From positions 38,929,912-38,993,911 of the forward strand of contig CM068546.1 in assembly GCA_035048495.1 (NCBI GenBank): a stretch of DNA of 64,000 nt. The letters are read 5' to 3'. Shown here in pieces: positions 53,061 to 64,000 of the stretch. Each line of letters begins with the position of its first letter. The stretch's first letter is position 1. The position numbers and the translations under genes are program-made. Below the pieces are notes generated by a model. The model saw nothing but the letters and a program-made list of their open reading frames with translations. It had not been told where the DNA came from and did not search any database. Source of the stretch: Euptelea pleiosperma (lineage: Eukaryota > Streptophyta > Magnoliopsida > Ranunculales > Eupteleaceae).

Positions 53061-55180
53061 CTTTACCCCTAACGACATTTGTATCATTTCAGATTCATTG
53101 GAAATAATAAAGACATTAGAGTTGCAATATCTAGGCATCTACTTCTCATTTCCTTTCAAACTTGGGACTGATTTTCATAGTTTCGTTGGCAATTCCACAC
53201 CATCTCGTTCTTTAAACAATAACAAGAAAGATGATACAATTCAGAATTTTATACAAGGCGTTACAGAAAACAAGCCTATGTGCATTTTGTTTTCTGAATA
53301 TAAAAGAATCACCATTTTTCACAACCAATCTTTCAAATCCTGACATTGGACATCAATGGACAAATGAGAAAAAAATCTTTGAGATTCAATACATACCCTC
53401 CCTTTCTTTGTTAATTTATTCAATCTCCTCATCCCATCAAGATAAGATAAAGAGCTTTGCAGAGAACTGACAAAAATACACTATATCAAAGATAAATACA
53501 CTGGGGGTGCGGTGCATCCATGAAAGAACTAAGATCTCAGCACCACTTTGTATACAATGCCTTGACAGAGTCCATATAAATTAACATACATGTCAGACAT
53601 GCAATAAATACTTCGGATCAACAAGCTGAAATTGTCAACGGACAAATAATAATCATGTCAGGGACTGAAAGCCTCCCTAATTCAACAACTAATATGAACT
53701 TGACTTATTGGTAGTGGGAATAGTATCCCGCACTAAGTTTCCCACAACTTAATTATGCATTTGGATGGATATATGCAGTATGAATAATTTTATTTAGACA
53801 ATAAAGTAATAACTCCGAACACCTGAAAGCAAATCCAGCATGACTCTACCTGGCAGTTTCAGATCAAGGAAGAAATGGATTGTGAGAAGGATATGACTCC
53901 TTTTGCCTTTGATATGCCCTGAGAAATAACCACAATATAAATATATATATATATACGCCAGATAACATATTATCTCTAAAAATGGAGTGCAATCTTAAGG
54001 TGTGATTAAACCTGGGTTTGGGAATGTCATTCACCTTGCTGCATTTAAACCCCCTAGTGCAACTGTCCCCAAAATAAGAAGGAGAAAAGGGGCCTTAACC
54101 AAGGCATTATTGCTTCTTCTCCCGTGCACCACTGGAACACCCGTTCTCACAACTCGTGCATAAGCTGCTAGTCAAGAAGTATTAATTCTTTTTGATGAAA
54201 CATAGCAAAAGAAGTAATAATTTAAGTGAAATGAAATGAATATATAACAAAAGAATGTTACCTGGGGCTGAGCCTTCCTGCCTTGTACCTGTAACGGCCA
54301 TGAAATAAAGATTCAGGCATAAATCAAGACCATATTTCCATGTCCAGATTATTATATTTTCCTCATCAGACTATATCCATATATAATCTGATTATGGAGT
54401 TTCACATTCTTATCATGGTTTGCAAACTCACTACTCGAATCGACTGTTACTTCGACAAATTGTCTCAGTGAGTCAGATATCTTATACAAAATAATTAACA
54501 CAAGAAAGGCAATCGTGAAGAGAAAAACAGATTGAATAATACCTTTATAAAAACACTATAAAGGTCTGTAACTAATTTATTACAGGAACGACATCTTCAG
54601 TTAAAAATCCTGTCTACCACCATATACTGAACCCCAAAGCTCAACAGTTAATGCTTCACCTACAATGATGCTTACCAGAAAACATTATACAAGACAAATG
54701 ATAGAAGGTTGTATATAATATTCCAAAGATCTATACGCATGGGCACAAATTCATCATCAACTCACACCATTATAACTAATATGATAACAGACTGAAATAT
54801 AATGAAAGTTCAAAACCAAACAGCCTCCCAGCCCCCTATCAAATGCCATGAACATAAACCACTCGAAGGATGCTTTCAGTCCAGTCAGTGACGTAGTGGG
54901 GAAGTTTGGTGTAGAGGCATCAAAATTGCGTGGCAGTTCATACTCTTACACAATTAACCATGGTTTACCTAACAAAAGAAAGACATCAAAACAGAGTCAA
55001 TAACTCAAGTCAATTGGCTTAAATAATTACCTCCGAATTTAAAAATTATACAACAAATTACATCATCTGAATCGATTTCCGGTAACTTCAAAGCACTGTT
55101 CTTATCAATATTCGGTTATTGCAAAAGTGTTCTTCAAATTCACTACTTCATCCGTGTGTAAAATGAGCAACATAAATCAA
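53061..55180. other. 3' flank of the hAT-derived gene
   Basis: Sequence downstream of the stop codon of the minus-strand gene. It has ordinary AT-rich composition, a short AT repeat near 53937-53956, and no coding exon or bounded repeat that I can support. Some of it is likely 3' UTR. Confidence 0.45.
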
Positions 55181-58100
55181 CTAATCAGTCAAATCATCTT
55201 CAAGAAAATCGAGATCATCATCATCATCAGTAGCAGCGACCATAGTAGCAGGATGAACCTCCATAGGTTCAACTACATCAACCAATGCCACCATCTCCGC
55301 AGGTCCCTTTCTTGCCTCTGCATTTCCATCTTCATTCTCATTCACCTCGTTTTCATCTGCTTCAGCTTGTTCCATTTCATTAAAAAGGATCTCCTACAGC
55401 CAAAATATTAGGGGTTTTGATCAAGTTTGCTATCAGCAAATGTGGAACCTAAATTAGTGCTCAAGAGAGAAAAGAACATGCAGAGAAAGGAATGTAAGTT
55501 TGGATAGTACCTCATCTTCCTGCAGGGCTTGTTTCTCTGTCTCCACAATCCAGTCATCCAGTAGGCTTTCTAGCAGGACACTGTCAAGGGATATAGAGTC
55601 GTCGGTCTTTCTCCTTAGTTGACGTTCCCTAAGACGCAAGTTGTAGTGAACATAGATAAGGTCGTTCAATCTTTTCTGAGCTAAACGATTGCGCCTTTTG
55701 CTATGGATCTGGTCATAAATACTCCAATTATGCTCACACCCAAAAGATGAGCATGTCTGGCTTAATATGCGAATGGCTATCCGTTGCAGCTCTAAGCAAT
55801 TTATCCCATGTTGTTGCCACCATGCAGCTAACAAGTAAAAAGCAATTGACAATACAAATTTAATATAATTATTGAGAACAGGTAATACATCCCTGTAATC
55901 TATGAACAGTTATATGCATAATGAATGAATACAATTGCAAAACAACCAAGTTGCTTGGCATTCTAATAATATCACCTGGATCAAGCTCTGCTCTTGTACT
56001 TACAGCCAACTCAGTACCAAAATCAGCTTTTGCAGAAACAAAGTCAGATATCTGAAAGAGTAACATCACAACATTTGGGGAAAAAAAGAACAAAAAGAAA
56101 ATGAAAAATATCAGAGGTTCATTATTGCAATCACAGGTGAATGATATACATAAATAGAAATAGTCAATACCTGCATGGATGCGGAAATCCTCCTTCCATT
56201 ATCTGGTTCTAGTCGGACAATACATTCATTCAGTCCACGAATAACCTCAGGATGCTACAATTAAGTAGAATACCAATTCAGATTGGGGAGAGCTAAAAAG
56301 ATTAACTTAAATTTGCAAACAACAGATTTCTCATACCGCTAAGAAATCGGAACGATAACGGTATGATGGATTGAGGAAGTAAGCTGCCACGTATAAAGGA
56401 TGGTGGAACAACGAATTCCAGTGGTTATCTATCACACTCCAGAATGGTCCGTACTTTCGAATATCATCACCATGAATAGCTTTAATTGCAAGCTTAGCTC
56501 TATACATGTCATTATAGATGGATGGCATGGACAGGCCTTCATCACTATCCACCTTTTGAAGAACTTGCAAGATCGGATCCACAGATTTTCTTACATATTG
56601 CATCTTCTTCCAAAATGTAGAGTTCAAGACAATTTTCTCCACTTCCTTACCCTCATCCAATTTGGCGAACCGGCATGAGAGCCATTTGTTTGATTGGAAC
56701 ATCCTTTTAAGACCAGCCCTATGGTCCAACAAGCTTTGTAAAGTAACAAAACTAGTGGCAAACCTTGTAACGGCTGGCCTGAGAAGTTCCCTCCCCTCTG
56801 TAAAATCTTTTTTCATAAGATTTAACAACCACGTGCAGTTGTAAATGAACTTTGTAACTTTTTTGCCTTTTTCCATGCACTCTCCTACCCATTTTATTTT
56901 CACAAAATCTTCAAGCATTCGATCAATACAATAAGCAGCACATGGTGTCCAGAATAAATTCCTCCTCTTCTCCTCAAGCATCTTTCCAGCAGCCTTATAA
57001 CTGGCAGTGTTATCAGTTATTACCTACAATGCAAGTTAGTATAACACAGTTAAGAAAGCTGCTAATTAGAATAAAGTTGAAAAGATGAGCAACTAGTGGA
57101 GAAAAAAAATGGAAGGAACAGTTGAGTACCTGCACTACATTTTCCTCACCCATCTCTTCCACCACTTTGTCCAACAACCTAAAAAGATTTCCAGCATCTT
57201 CTATTATATCCGTTGCATCGACTGAAGAAACAAAGTACACACCACGTGGGCAAGACACCAAAAAATTGATTAATGTCCTACCCTGTGCATCTTTCCAACT
57301 ATCTGCCATGATGGTACAACCAGTAATCAACCAAGAAGCCTTAAACTCCACTAGGTACTCTTTAATGGTTGCAATTTCATCCTGGAGAAATCGACCAGAT
57401 ATCAGTCGGCTAGAGGGGCCTTTCAAACCTTGGCCATATTGACCAACCAACTCCAGCATCTTATGGAAGTACGGGGAGCTGGTTGCATTCAAAGGAATTG
57501 CTGCATGATAAAAGAATTTGCAGATCGCTGAGATCACCTCTTTACGAGATTTTTTATCAGAGACTGTCTTTGCTTTTACTTGCTTGTAGGATGGTAGTGT
57601 AAGACTCTTCGGTGTCTTTTGAATGGCAGAATCTAATCTTGATCTTTTCAATTGCGGTTCAGTACCACTATCCGAAGACCTCCCCCTAAATCTCTTTCTT
57701 ATGTCTCTGCCCAGATTTCTATCGCCAATCAGCAGCTTTTCCTTACTTCTACCATGTACAAGATCTTCCTCATGCTCCTCTTCTTCATCCTCGTTATCTG
57801 AGTGCATATAGAAAGCTGCTATCTCTTTAGCTTCAGGTCGGCGATTCCTCCTGCCAGTACGATGCCATTTCATGTTCTCCTTCATTTTAAGATATACTTC
57901 CTCGGGAGCCTTTTTACAATATGCGACTTCTCCAGGGATTCTAGCTAGATGTTGTTTAAACCTGTTTATACCACCACTAACTATTTTTTCACAGTAATTG
58001 CATTTTACCTTTTTCTTCCTCTCATCTTGAGCAACACCGTGTTCCCACCCGGGATCTACGTATCCTAATGATCGAAGAGGAGCCAGACTTATAACCAAAC

Positions 58101-58473
58101 TTTTATCACCCATGACCTGTTTTCCTTTGCATTTATAGCCAACAGCATCTTCTTCCTCTTCGTCATCATCATTAGAGTGCAAATCTAAAGATGCCTGTTC
58201 TTCATCTTCAGATTGCCTTTGTTTCTTACTAGACCGACATCCTTCCAGATTTTCTTTCATTTTCAGATAAACTTCCTCTGGAGCCTTTTTACAATATGTA
58301 ACTTCCCCTGAAATTCTAGCTAAATGTTGCTTTAATCTGTAAATTCCCCCACTAACAACTTTCCCGCAGTAATTGCATTTCACCTTCTTTTTCCTCTCAT
58401 CTTGGGCAATCCCATGCTCCCATCCAGGGTCAACAAATCCTGTGGAGCGAAGTGGGGCCATCTCTTCAACCAT
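55181..58473 (-). CDS. Domesticated hAT transposase-like protein with two BED zinc fingers, 906 aa
   Basis: Six exons: 58473-57130, 57023-56337, 56254-56171, 56051-55976, 55827-55511, 55393-55181. GT-AG introns, unbroken frame. Domains: BED finger 1 about 15-75 (CNYC at 33-36, H50, C61), acidic linker, BED finger 2 about 139-195 (CNYC 158-161, H175, C186) nearly identical to the first; DUF659/hAT core about 355-510; hAT C-terminal dimerisation region about 728-800; acidic tail ending DFLEDDLTD. The usual hAT acidic residues seem present: D391 (ADSW), D452 (ITDN), E762 (CEHNW). No terminal inverted repeats or 8-bp duplication were seen at the gene, and it is intact and intron-split, which fits an exapted nuclear gene rather than a live transposon. 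MAPLRS (M5) is an alternative start four codons in. Function unknown. Confidence 0.92.
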
Positions 58474-60429
58474 TCAGCAAGTTGTACAGCAGCAGCAGCT
58501 TTTATCCTCTTCTGATTCAGCTGCTGCATAGTTGGAAAAAGGAAACAATTATGCGAAATAAAAATATTTACCCCCCCCCCCCCCCAACACACACAATACA
58601 AAAAATAAGAAATTAAAAGAAGACCCCAGTTCTTGTATTTTCATGATTGTGATGTTATTTGAACTCTGTTGGCAGAGCATTAAAACGGAATGTACAGAAA
58701 GTAAGAAAAAAATCACAATGAAAAGGAAACACGTTTCCTATTGCTAAAAACTAACTTGTTTGTTTTGGAGGGTATCTTTTCAAATGACACAAGAATCTCC
58801 AATTTCACTTTTCTACAATACCGTTCTGGTCCAGGGAACCTCTGACATAGTTTTGAAAACATAATTATTAAAACTTCAAAAATAATATTGGAAAGCAAAG
58901 GCACTCCAAATCAGAAACACCACACAGATATAAAAGCAAACTTTTTCAGTTTTGGTCCATGCATCTTCAGTTATCACCACTTGTGAACGTATCTGGCAGC
59001 AGATAATCCAATGAACTAAGAGCCTGAATCAAAATTCTGCCACTGGATACAGTAATAGTTTTTTACTAGATAAGTATTGCATGCATGAGAAGAAAGACTT
59101 CTAGTCGCAAAACTTACTTTGCTTGTCTGATTTGCTGAAAATCCTTTCAGAATGTGAAGCTCCAGCTGCATGCCCCCTCCAAAGTCCAAAGCCCCAAGTT
59201 GACTTACAGTTGCTTCCTCAAAAACCTCAAACGAATCCCTCAAGCAAAACTGAACCGTTTCCTAAATCTAGTAAATTTGGTAAATTGAGAGATGGAAAGA
59301 TGCACTTAAAGAAAAAACAAATTCAATAGAAATCTGATGAACATAAGATTGACCACATCAGGTTAATTGAACTACAGAGTTACATGTTAAAGTGGCTAGG
59401 TTCAAATATTAATTATCTCTAATATTTAAGTCTGTTCATGAGATTAACATACCATGCTATGTCAAGAGAGTTTAATGCCAAAATAATATGCAGGTCATTT
59501 TGACTGGTCTAAACAACCAGAAATTCATTCAGTTACTTTCCCAGTCGATCGGGGAGTTTGCAAACCATGATTGTTTGTTAATTAGTTTTCGAGTTTCCAA
59601 AGAATAAATAAAGGTGAGAATTACCAGTCTGCAGGCACGAGTATGCTTCCGAAATCTGCAGAAGATGGACCTATAATGGTCAGTCACTGGAACTGAAAAT
59701 AGTATGGGAGGAAAAATAGTAATTCAGGGATTTACACTTTTTACTGTGCAGTGGTAGGTAGATAAGATGTATGTTGGTATAATTCCGAATTGAATAATTA
59801 AGATAGGGTAGATCTTTCTGCTGTATGGGACCTGCACTGTAGCTCCAGCTCATGGCAGTTTTCCATTGTACAGGAGTGTTTGTGTGGCTACAGTTCTTCC
59901 ATTAAAGACAAGGCCCTAAAAGATCGTGGGCAGGATCTTCAAATAATCCATAGAAGGCTGATAGGCCACTAAGGTGCATCACTGGCCTCGATGACTTGAA
60001 AGTGTATCTTTTAATTGTGCAATGTGCGGGGTTTGTAACATTGACGGTCACGCAGAGGATAAAGAGTGGTACAAATTTAGGGTATTTACAAAATGTTTGG
60101 AAACCCATAGATCAACTCAAAATTCATGGTCACCCCAAGAAAGAAAATAGAAGGCAGCTAGAGGTCAAAGTCATTGTCCCAATGTTTGAAAACTCATTGA
60201 TCAACTCAAAATTTGTTCAAATCAACAATGTCCGCCATGCTCCTAACTAACAAATCCAAACTCCCGATGTCATTTAAGAATGACTGACCTGATCGGCCAA
60301 GAAGATTTTGCACAAGTATTTCATGGTCAGATGAGTTAACCTGAAATATGATTTTCTTCTATGAAATTTATATTTTCCAAATTGACCTTTCTCAACTTCA
60401 CCATCTTCCTCCTGGCAACATCAGACATG
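58474..60429. other. 5' flank of the hAT-derived gene
   Basis: Probable promoter and leader of the minus-strand gene. A 15-base C run lies at 58571-58585, about 100 bp upstream of the start. The ORF at 59016-59243 (minus) has no domain. No other gene seen up to the LINE-like tail at 60430. Confidence 0.45.
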
Positions 60430-60597
60430 TACCCTTTTTTTTATTTTTTTGTTTGATAAGGTGAAGAATTCATTCAAAGGAAAGATAATACAAAGCAAGC
60501 CGGAGGTCGAGAAAACCTCCCAAAAGACCGAAAAAAAGACCAAACTAGCAGTCCCTACACATGATAGAGTCCCATCTGAAGACCATGTAGTTGAATT
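60430..60597 (-). repeat. Probable LINE 3'-end fragment
   Basis: On the minus strand the sequence ends CCTTTGAATGAATTCTTCAC CTTATCAAAC followed by an A-rich tail (T-rich at 60430-60451 on the plus strand). This is the kind of 3' end seen in plant L1 copies. It directly abuts the presumed end of the copia LTR. Too short to prove. Confidence 0.35.
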
Positions 60598-60816
60598 TGA
60601 AGAATTAGGGTTAGGGTTAGGTTTGGAGAAGAGAGAATAGAGAGTGGAGAAGAGAGAGAGAGACAAAAGGATGTCTATTGTGATTAGGTCACAATGACTC
60701 CATAAATCTTATTTATGTAAGTCCAAAAAACTAAAGACAAATATACCCCTCAATGGGGTATTTACAGAACTACCTCCGATACATATAAAATACGTATTTC
60801 TACGTATATGATAGCA
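60598..60816 (-). repeat. Presumed 3' LTR of the copia element
   Basis: The polypurine tract AAGGGGGAG (overlapping the stop codon of pol at 60824-60826) is followed by TGCTATCATATACG, a usual LTR start. A possible CA end lies at 60598-60599 (CCCTAATTCTTCA), giving 219 bp. The other LTR is outside the window, so the right boundary cannot be confirmed. Contains ACCCTAACCCTAATTC near its end. Confidence 0.4.
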
Positions 60817-60823
60817 CTCCCCC

Positions 60824-63800
60824 TTAAGTTGGTGCATAGATATCTCTTATGCCCAACTTGCACAAGCACTTATGGAGTTGCCAACTGGGAACTCCCTTCG
60901 TGAAAACATCTGCAACCTGTTCATCCGTCTTCACAAATGGAGTGCACACTGCCCCAGAGATAATCTTCTCTCTAATGAAGTGTCGGTCCACCTCAATGTG
61001 TTTGGCACGATCATGCTGAACGGGATTGTGAGCAATGCTGATAGCGGCCTTGTTGTCACAACATAAGCTCACAGACCTTAAAACTGGGAAACCAAGTTCA
61101 GCAACTAACACTTTCAACCAAAGCATCTCACACAAGCCATGAGCCATTGCTCTGAATTCAGCCTCTGCACTAGATCTGGCGACAACTAGTTGCTTCTTGC
61201 TTCTCCAAGTAACCAAATTGCCCCCAACAAAGGTGCAATATCCAGAAGTGAATCTCCGATCATCTTTGGCCCCTGCCCAGTCCGCATCGGTATAAGCCTC
61301 TATACGCATGTGGCCATTCTTCTCAAACAGAAGACATCTATCAGGGGCTGACTTGAGATACCTCAAGATCCGATGTGCTGCCTCTAAATAAACACCTCTA
61401 GGTGAGTGCATATATTGACTAATCACACTTACTGCATAGGCAATGTCGGGTCGAGTCAGGGAGAGATAGATCAATCGCCCAACTAGTCTCTGAAAGCTCC
61501 CTACATCCTGTAGTAGCTCACTACTGGCATCTGCTAGCTGATGATTCTGCTCTATAGGAGTTTCCACTGGTTTGGTACCCAACCTGCCTGAGTCTTGTAA
61601 CAAGTCTAAGACATACTTCCTCTTAGAGATGAAAATCCCCTGACTGGATCTTGCAACTTCGATGCCTAGGAAATATTTAAGAGGCCCTAGATCTTTGGTT
61701 TCAAACTCCTCCGCTAACTGAAGCTTCAGTTTGGCTACCTCTGCTGCATCATTCCCTGTGAGAATAATGTCATCAACATAAACAATGAGGACAGTAGTGT
61801 TCTTCCCTTGATGCTTCACAAATAGGGTGTGATCGGCCTGACTTTGAGTGTAACCCAGCTTCTTCACGGCTAGGGTGAATCTCTCGAACCATGCCCTTGG
61901 AGATTGTTTAAGCCCATAAAGGGCTTTCTTCAGTCTACACACCTTGCTACTATGTCCTGGTGGAGTGAATCTTGGAGGAGGCACCATGTAGACTTCTTCA
62001 TGTAGGTCCCCATGAGGAAAAGCATTCTTCACATCCAGCTGATGCAAAGGCCACTCTTGATTTGCTGCCACTGAAAACAACACCCTGATGGAGTTCATCT
62101 TTGCCACAGGTGCAAAGGTCTCCACATAGCCAATCCCATAGGTCTGAGTGTACCCCTTGGCTACTAATCTCGCCTTGTACTTCTCAACAGACCCGTCTGC
62201 ATTGTGTTTGACTGTGAACACCCATCTGCAACCCACAAGTTTCTTGCCTCTTGGCAGGTCAACAAGCTCCCATGTCCCATTCTTGTCCAGAGCTCTCATT
62301 TCCTCTATCATAGCAGCTTTCCATCTAAGTTGAGACAGCCCTTCTGCCACTGAAGAGGGTATAGGAATAGTGGAAAGGGAAGTGATAAAGGCTTTATAGG
62401 AGGGGGACAAGGCATCATAGGAGACAAAGTGGCTCAGAGGATGCTGCGTGCAGCTTCTGACTCCTTTTCTTAGAGCAATGGGAAGATCAGAAGCATCAGT
62501 AGAAGGAGAAATGGCAGGCATAGAAAGAGGTTGAGGATTACCTGGATCCAAGGTAGGAACCACTGGTACTGGATCGGCTGTGGCTTTCTCCCTTCTGCTA
62601 TAGACTTTGAGCTCCTTCTGAGCTCTAGGAGCACTATCAATCACACTAGTAGTATGAGTAGGTGGAAACCTCTCAAACTCCAGAGGAGGAGATAGAGATA
62701 TGGCAGGAAGAGGAACAGTACACCTCTCTTCATGACTACTCTCCCCCTGAAGAGAGGTGGGAGAGAAAAAAGAAAGCTCCTCACGGAATGTGACATCCAT
62801 ACACACAAACTTCTTCCCAGAGGAAGGATGGTAACACTTGTACCCTTTATGGGTAGAAGAATAACCAAGAAAGACACACTTGAGCGCTTTGGGATCGAGT
62901 TTGGTGCGATGGGGACCCAGGGTATGTACATAGCATACACACCCAAAGAGGCGAGGAGGAATAGTGAATAAAGAAGAGCCAGGAGCAAGGACCTGAATAG
63001 GAGATTGGAAGTTGAGCACTCGAGAAGGCATTCTATTAGTCAAGTAGGCAGCCGTCAACACAGTATCTGACCAATAAGATTTGGGGACATGAGAGCCAAT
63101 CAAGAGAGATCAAGCTATCTCAGTCAAGTGCCGCATTTTCCTTTCAGCTACACCATTCTGTTGAGGGGTGTAGCTACAGGAATTTTGGTGACACATCCCA
63201 TGGTCAATGAGGTAGTATTGAAGACCCCCAAACATATATTCTCCACCCCGGTCAGTACGAAGAACCTTGATGGAGACACCATACTGAGTCTGGATCATCT
63301 TATGAAAACCCTGAAAGATGGAATGAACCTCATCTTTGGTTTTCATGAGATAGACCCATGTACACCTAGTATGATCATCAACAAAAGTAACAAAATAGCG
63401 GAAGCCAAAGATAGAAGTAGTGGGGGAAGGGCCCCATACATCAGAATGCACAATGTCAAAATAAGTATAACTTCTATTACCTCTGAAGGGATAATTCGAT
63501 CTACAATGCTTGGAAAGTTCACAAGTCTCACCGTGTAAAGCCGAAAGAGGAACAGAAACAAACAAACTAGGAAATAAAAGTTTTAAGTACTGAAAAGAAA
63601 CGTGCCCCAGATGGGCATGCCAGCGCAAAATAACATTTATCCTACTACTACTACTAGCAAAAGACTGTAATGCTGTGAGCTCAGAAAGTTGTCCATCCAG
63701 AAGGTAGAGGCCATGCGCTTCATGTCTAGTGCCAATCGTCATCCTCGTCTCGAGGTCCTGAAAGACACAAGAATTAGGGGAAAAAGTGACACTACAGTTT

Positions 63801-64000
63801 AAGGATTTAGTCAAAGCACTAACAGAAAGTAGGTTAGAAGTAAATCGAGGAACATGTAAAATAGATGAAAGAGGTAGTTTAGGAGAGGGAAGGATGCTCC
63901 CTTTCCCAGACACAGAGGATAAGGTGCCATCAGCTGTTTTCACCTTATCATGGCCAGAACAGATAGTATAACTAGAAAATAAGGAAGACATGCCCGTCAA
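60824..64000 (-). mobile_element. Ty1/copia retrotransposon, pol region, one premature stop, 5' part beyond window
   Basis: The first part (64000-63110) holds a gag-pre-integrase motif (WHAHLGHVSF) and the integrase core with D, D and E in SDVWGP, RTDRGGEY and NGVAERK. It stops at a TGA (63112-63110). The same frame resumes at once and runs to 60824 with the end of integrase (VPKSYWSD), reverse transcriptase (CRWVFTVKHNADG; YVDDIILTG), and RNase H (YTDADWAG; SSAEAEFRAM; VADVFTKGV). Gene order integrase-RT-RNase H is diagnostic of copia. Only one stop in about 1,050 codons implies a recent insertion. Both the RT active site and the RNase H residues look intact. Confidence 0.95.

Overview
The window is nuclear DNA of a flowering plant. 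The evidence is plant-specific genes split by GT-AG introns (an NPSN-type SNARE, a plant mitochondrial PDH kinase, a NEAP-like coiled-coil gene), 5' UTRs without bacterial signals, and very dense plant transposable elements (Ty1/copia, LINE, TRIM, SINE, hundreds-of-bp foldback MITEs). I cannot name the species.

Layout. (1) 1-3400: the first two coding exons of a NEAP-like gene on the minus strand, running off the left edge, with three ~240-bp tandem repeats in its intron. (2) 3700-14450: gene-free repeat ground with at least six foldback/MITE families, a complete 546-bp TRIM retrotransposon, a SINE and a broken copy of a SNARE exon. (3) 15099-21583: an intact ten-exon NPSN13-like Qb-SNARE gene on the minus strand. 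(4) 21900-34800: repeats again, including a 5'-truncated LINE with an 18-bp target duplication. (5) 34972-41573: intact six-exon PDK on the plus strand, with a dead LINE in intron 5. (6) 41600-46760: repeats. (7) 47260-50351: intact three-exon NYN-domain RNase-like gene on the plus strand. (8) 55181-58473: intact six-exon hAT-transposase-derived gene with two BED fingers on the minus strand. (9) 60598-64000: a Ty1/copia element on the minus strand with one premature stop, running off the right edge.

The genes are unrelated housekeeping or regulatory loci (membrane fusion, control of mitochondrial pyruvate dehydrogenase, RNA metabolism, nuclear envelope, domesticated transposase). They are not an operon or cluster and I see no shared pathway.

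The most unusual thing here is a modular superfamily of palindromic elements, called family A below. A conserved core carrying the G-box palindrome GCCACGTGGC is flanked by several different, mutually symmetric arm sequences. Conversely, the same outer ends (GAGTAAAAC) enclose a completely different interior. Several copies have readable 9-11 bp target duplications, two are inserted inside sister copies, and a foldback element nested in a related family has its empty site elsewhere in the window. This points to Mutator-like non-autonomous elements. Exon junctions were placed by hand from frame, splice dinucleotides and known family sequence; no alignment or transcript data were available.
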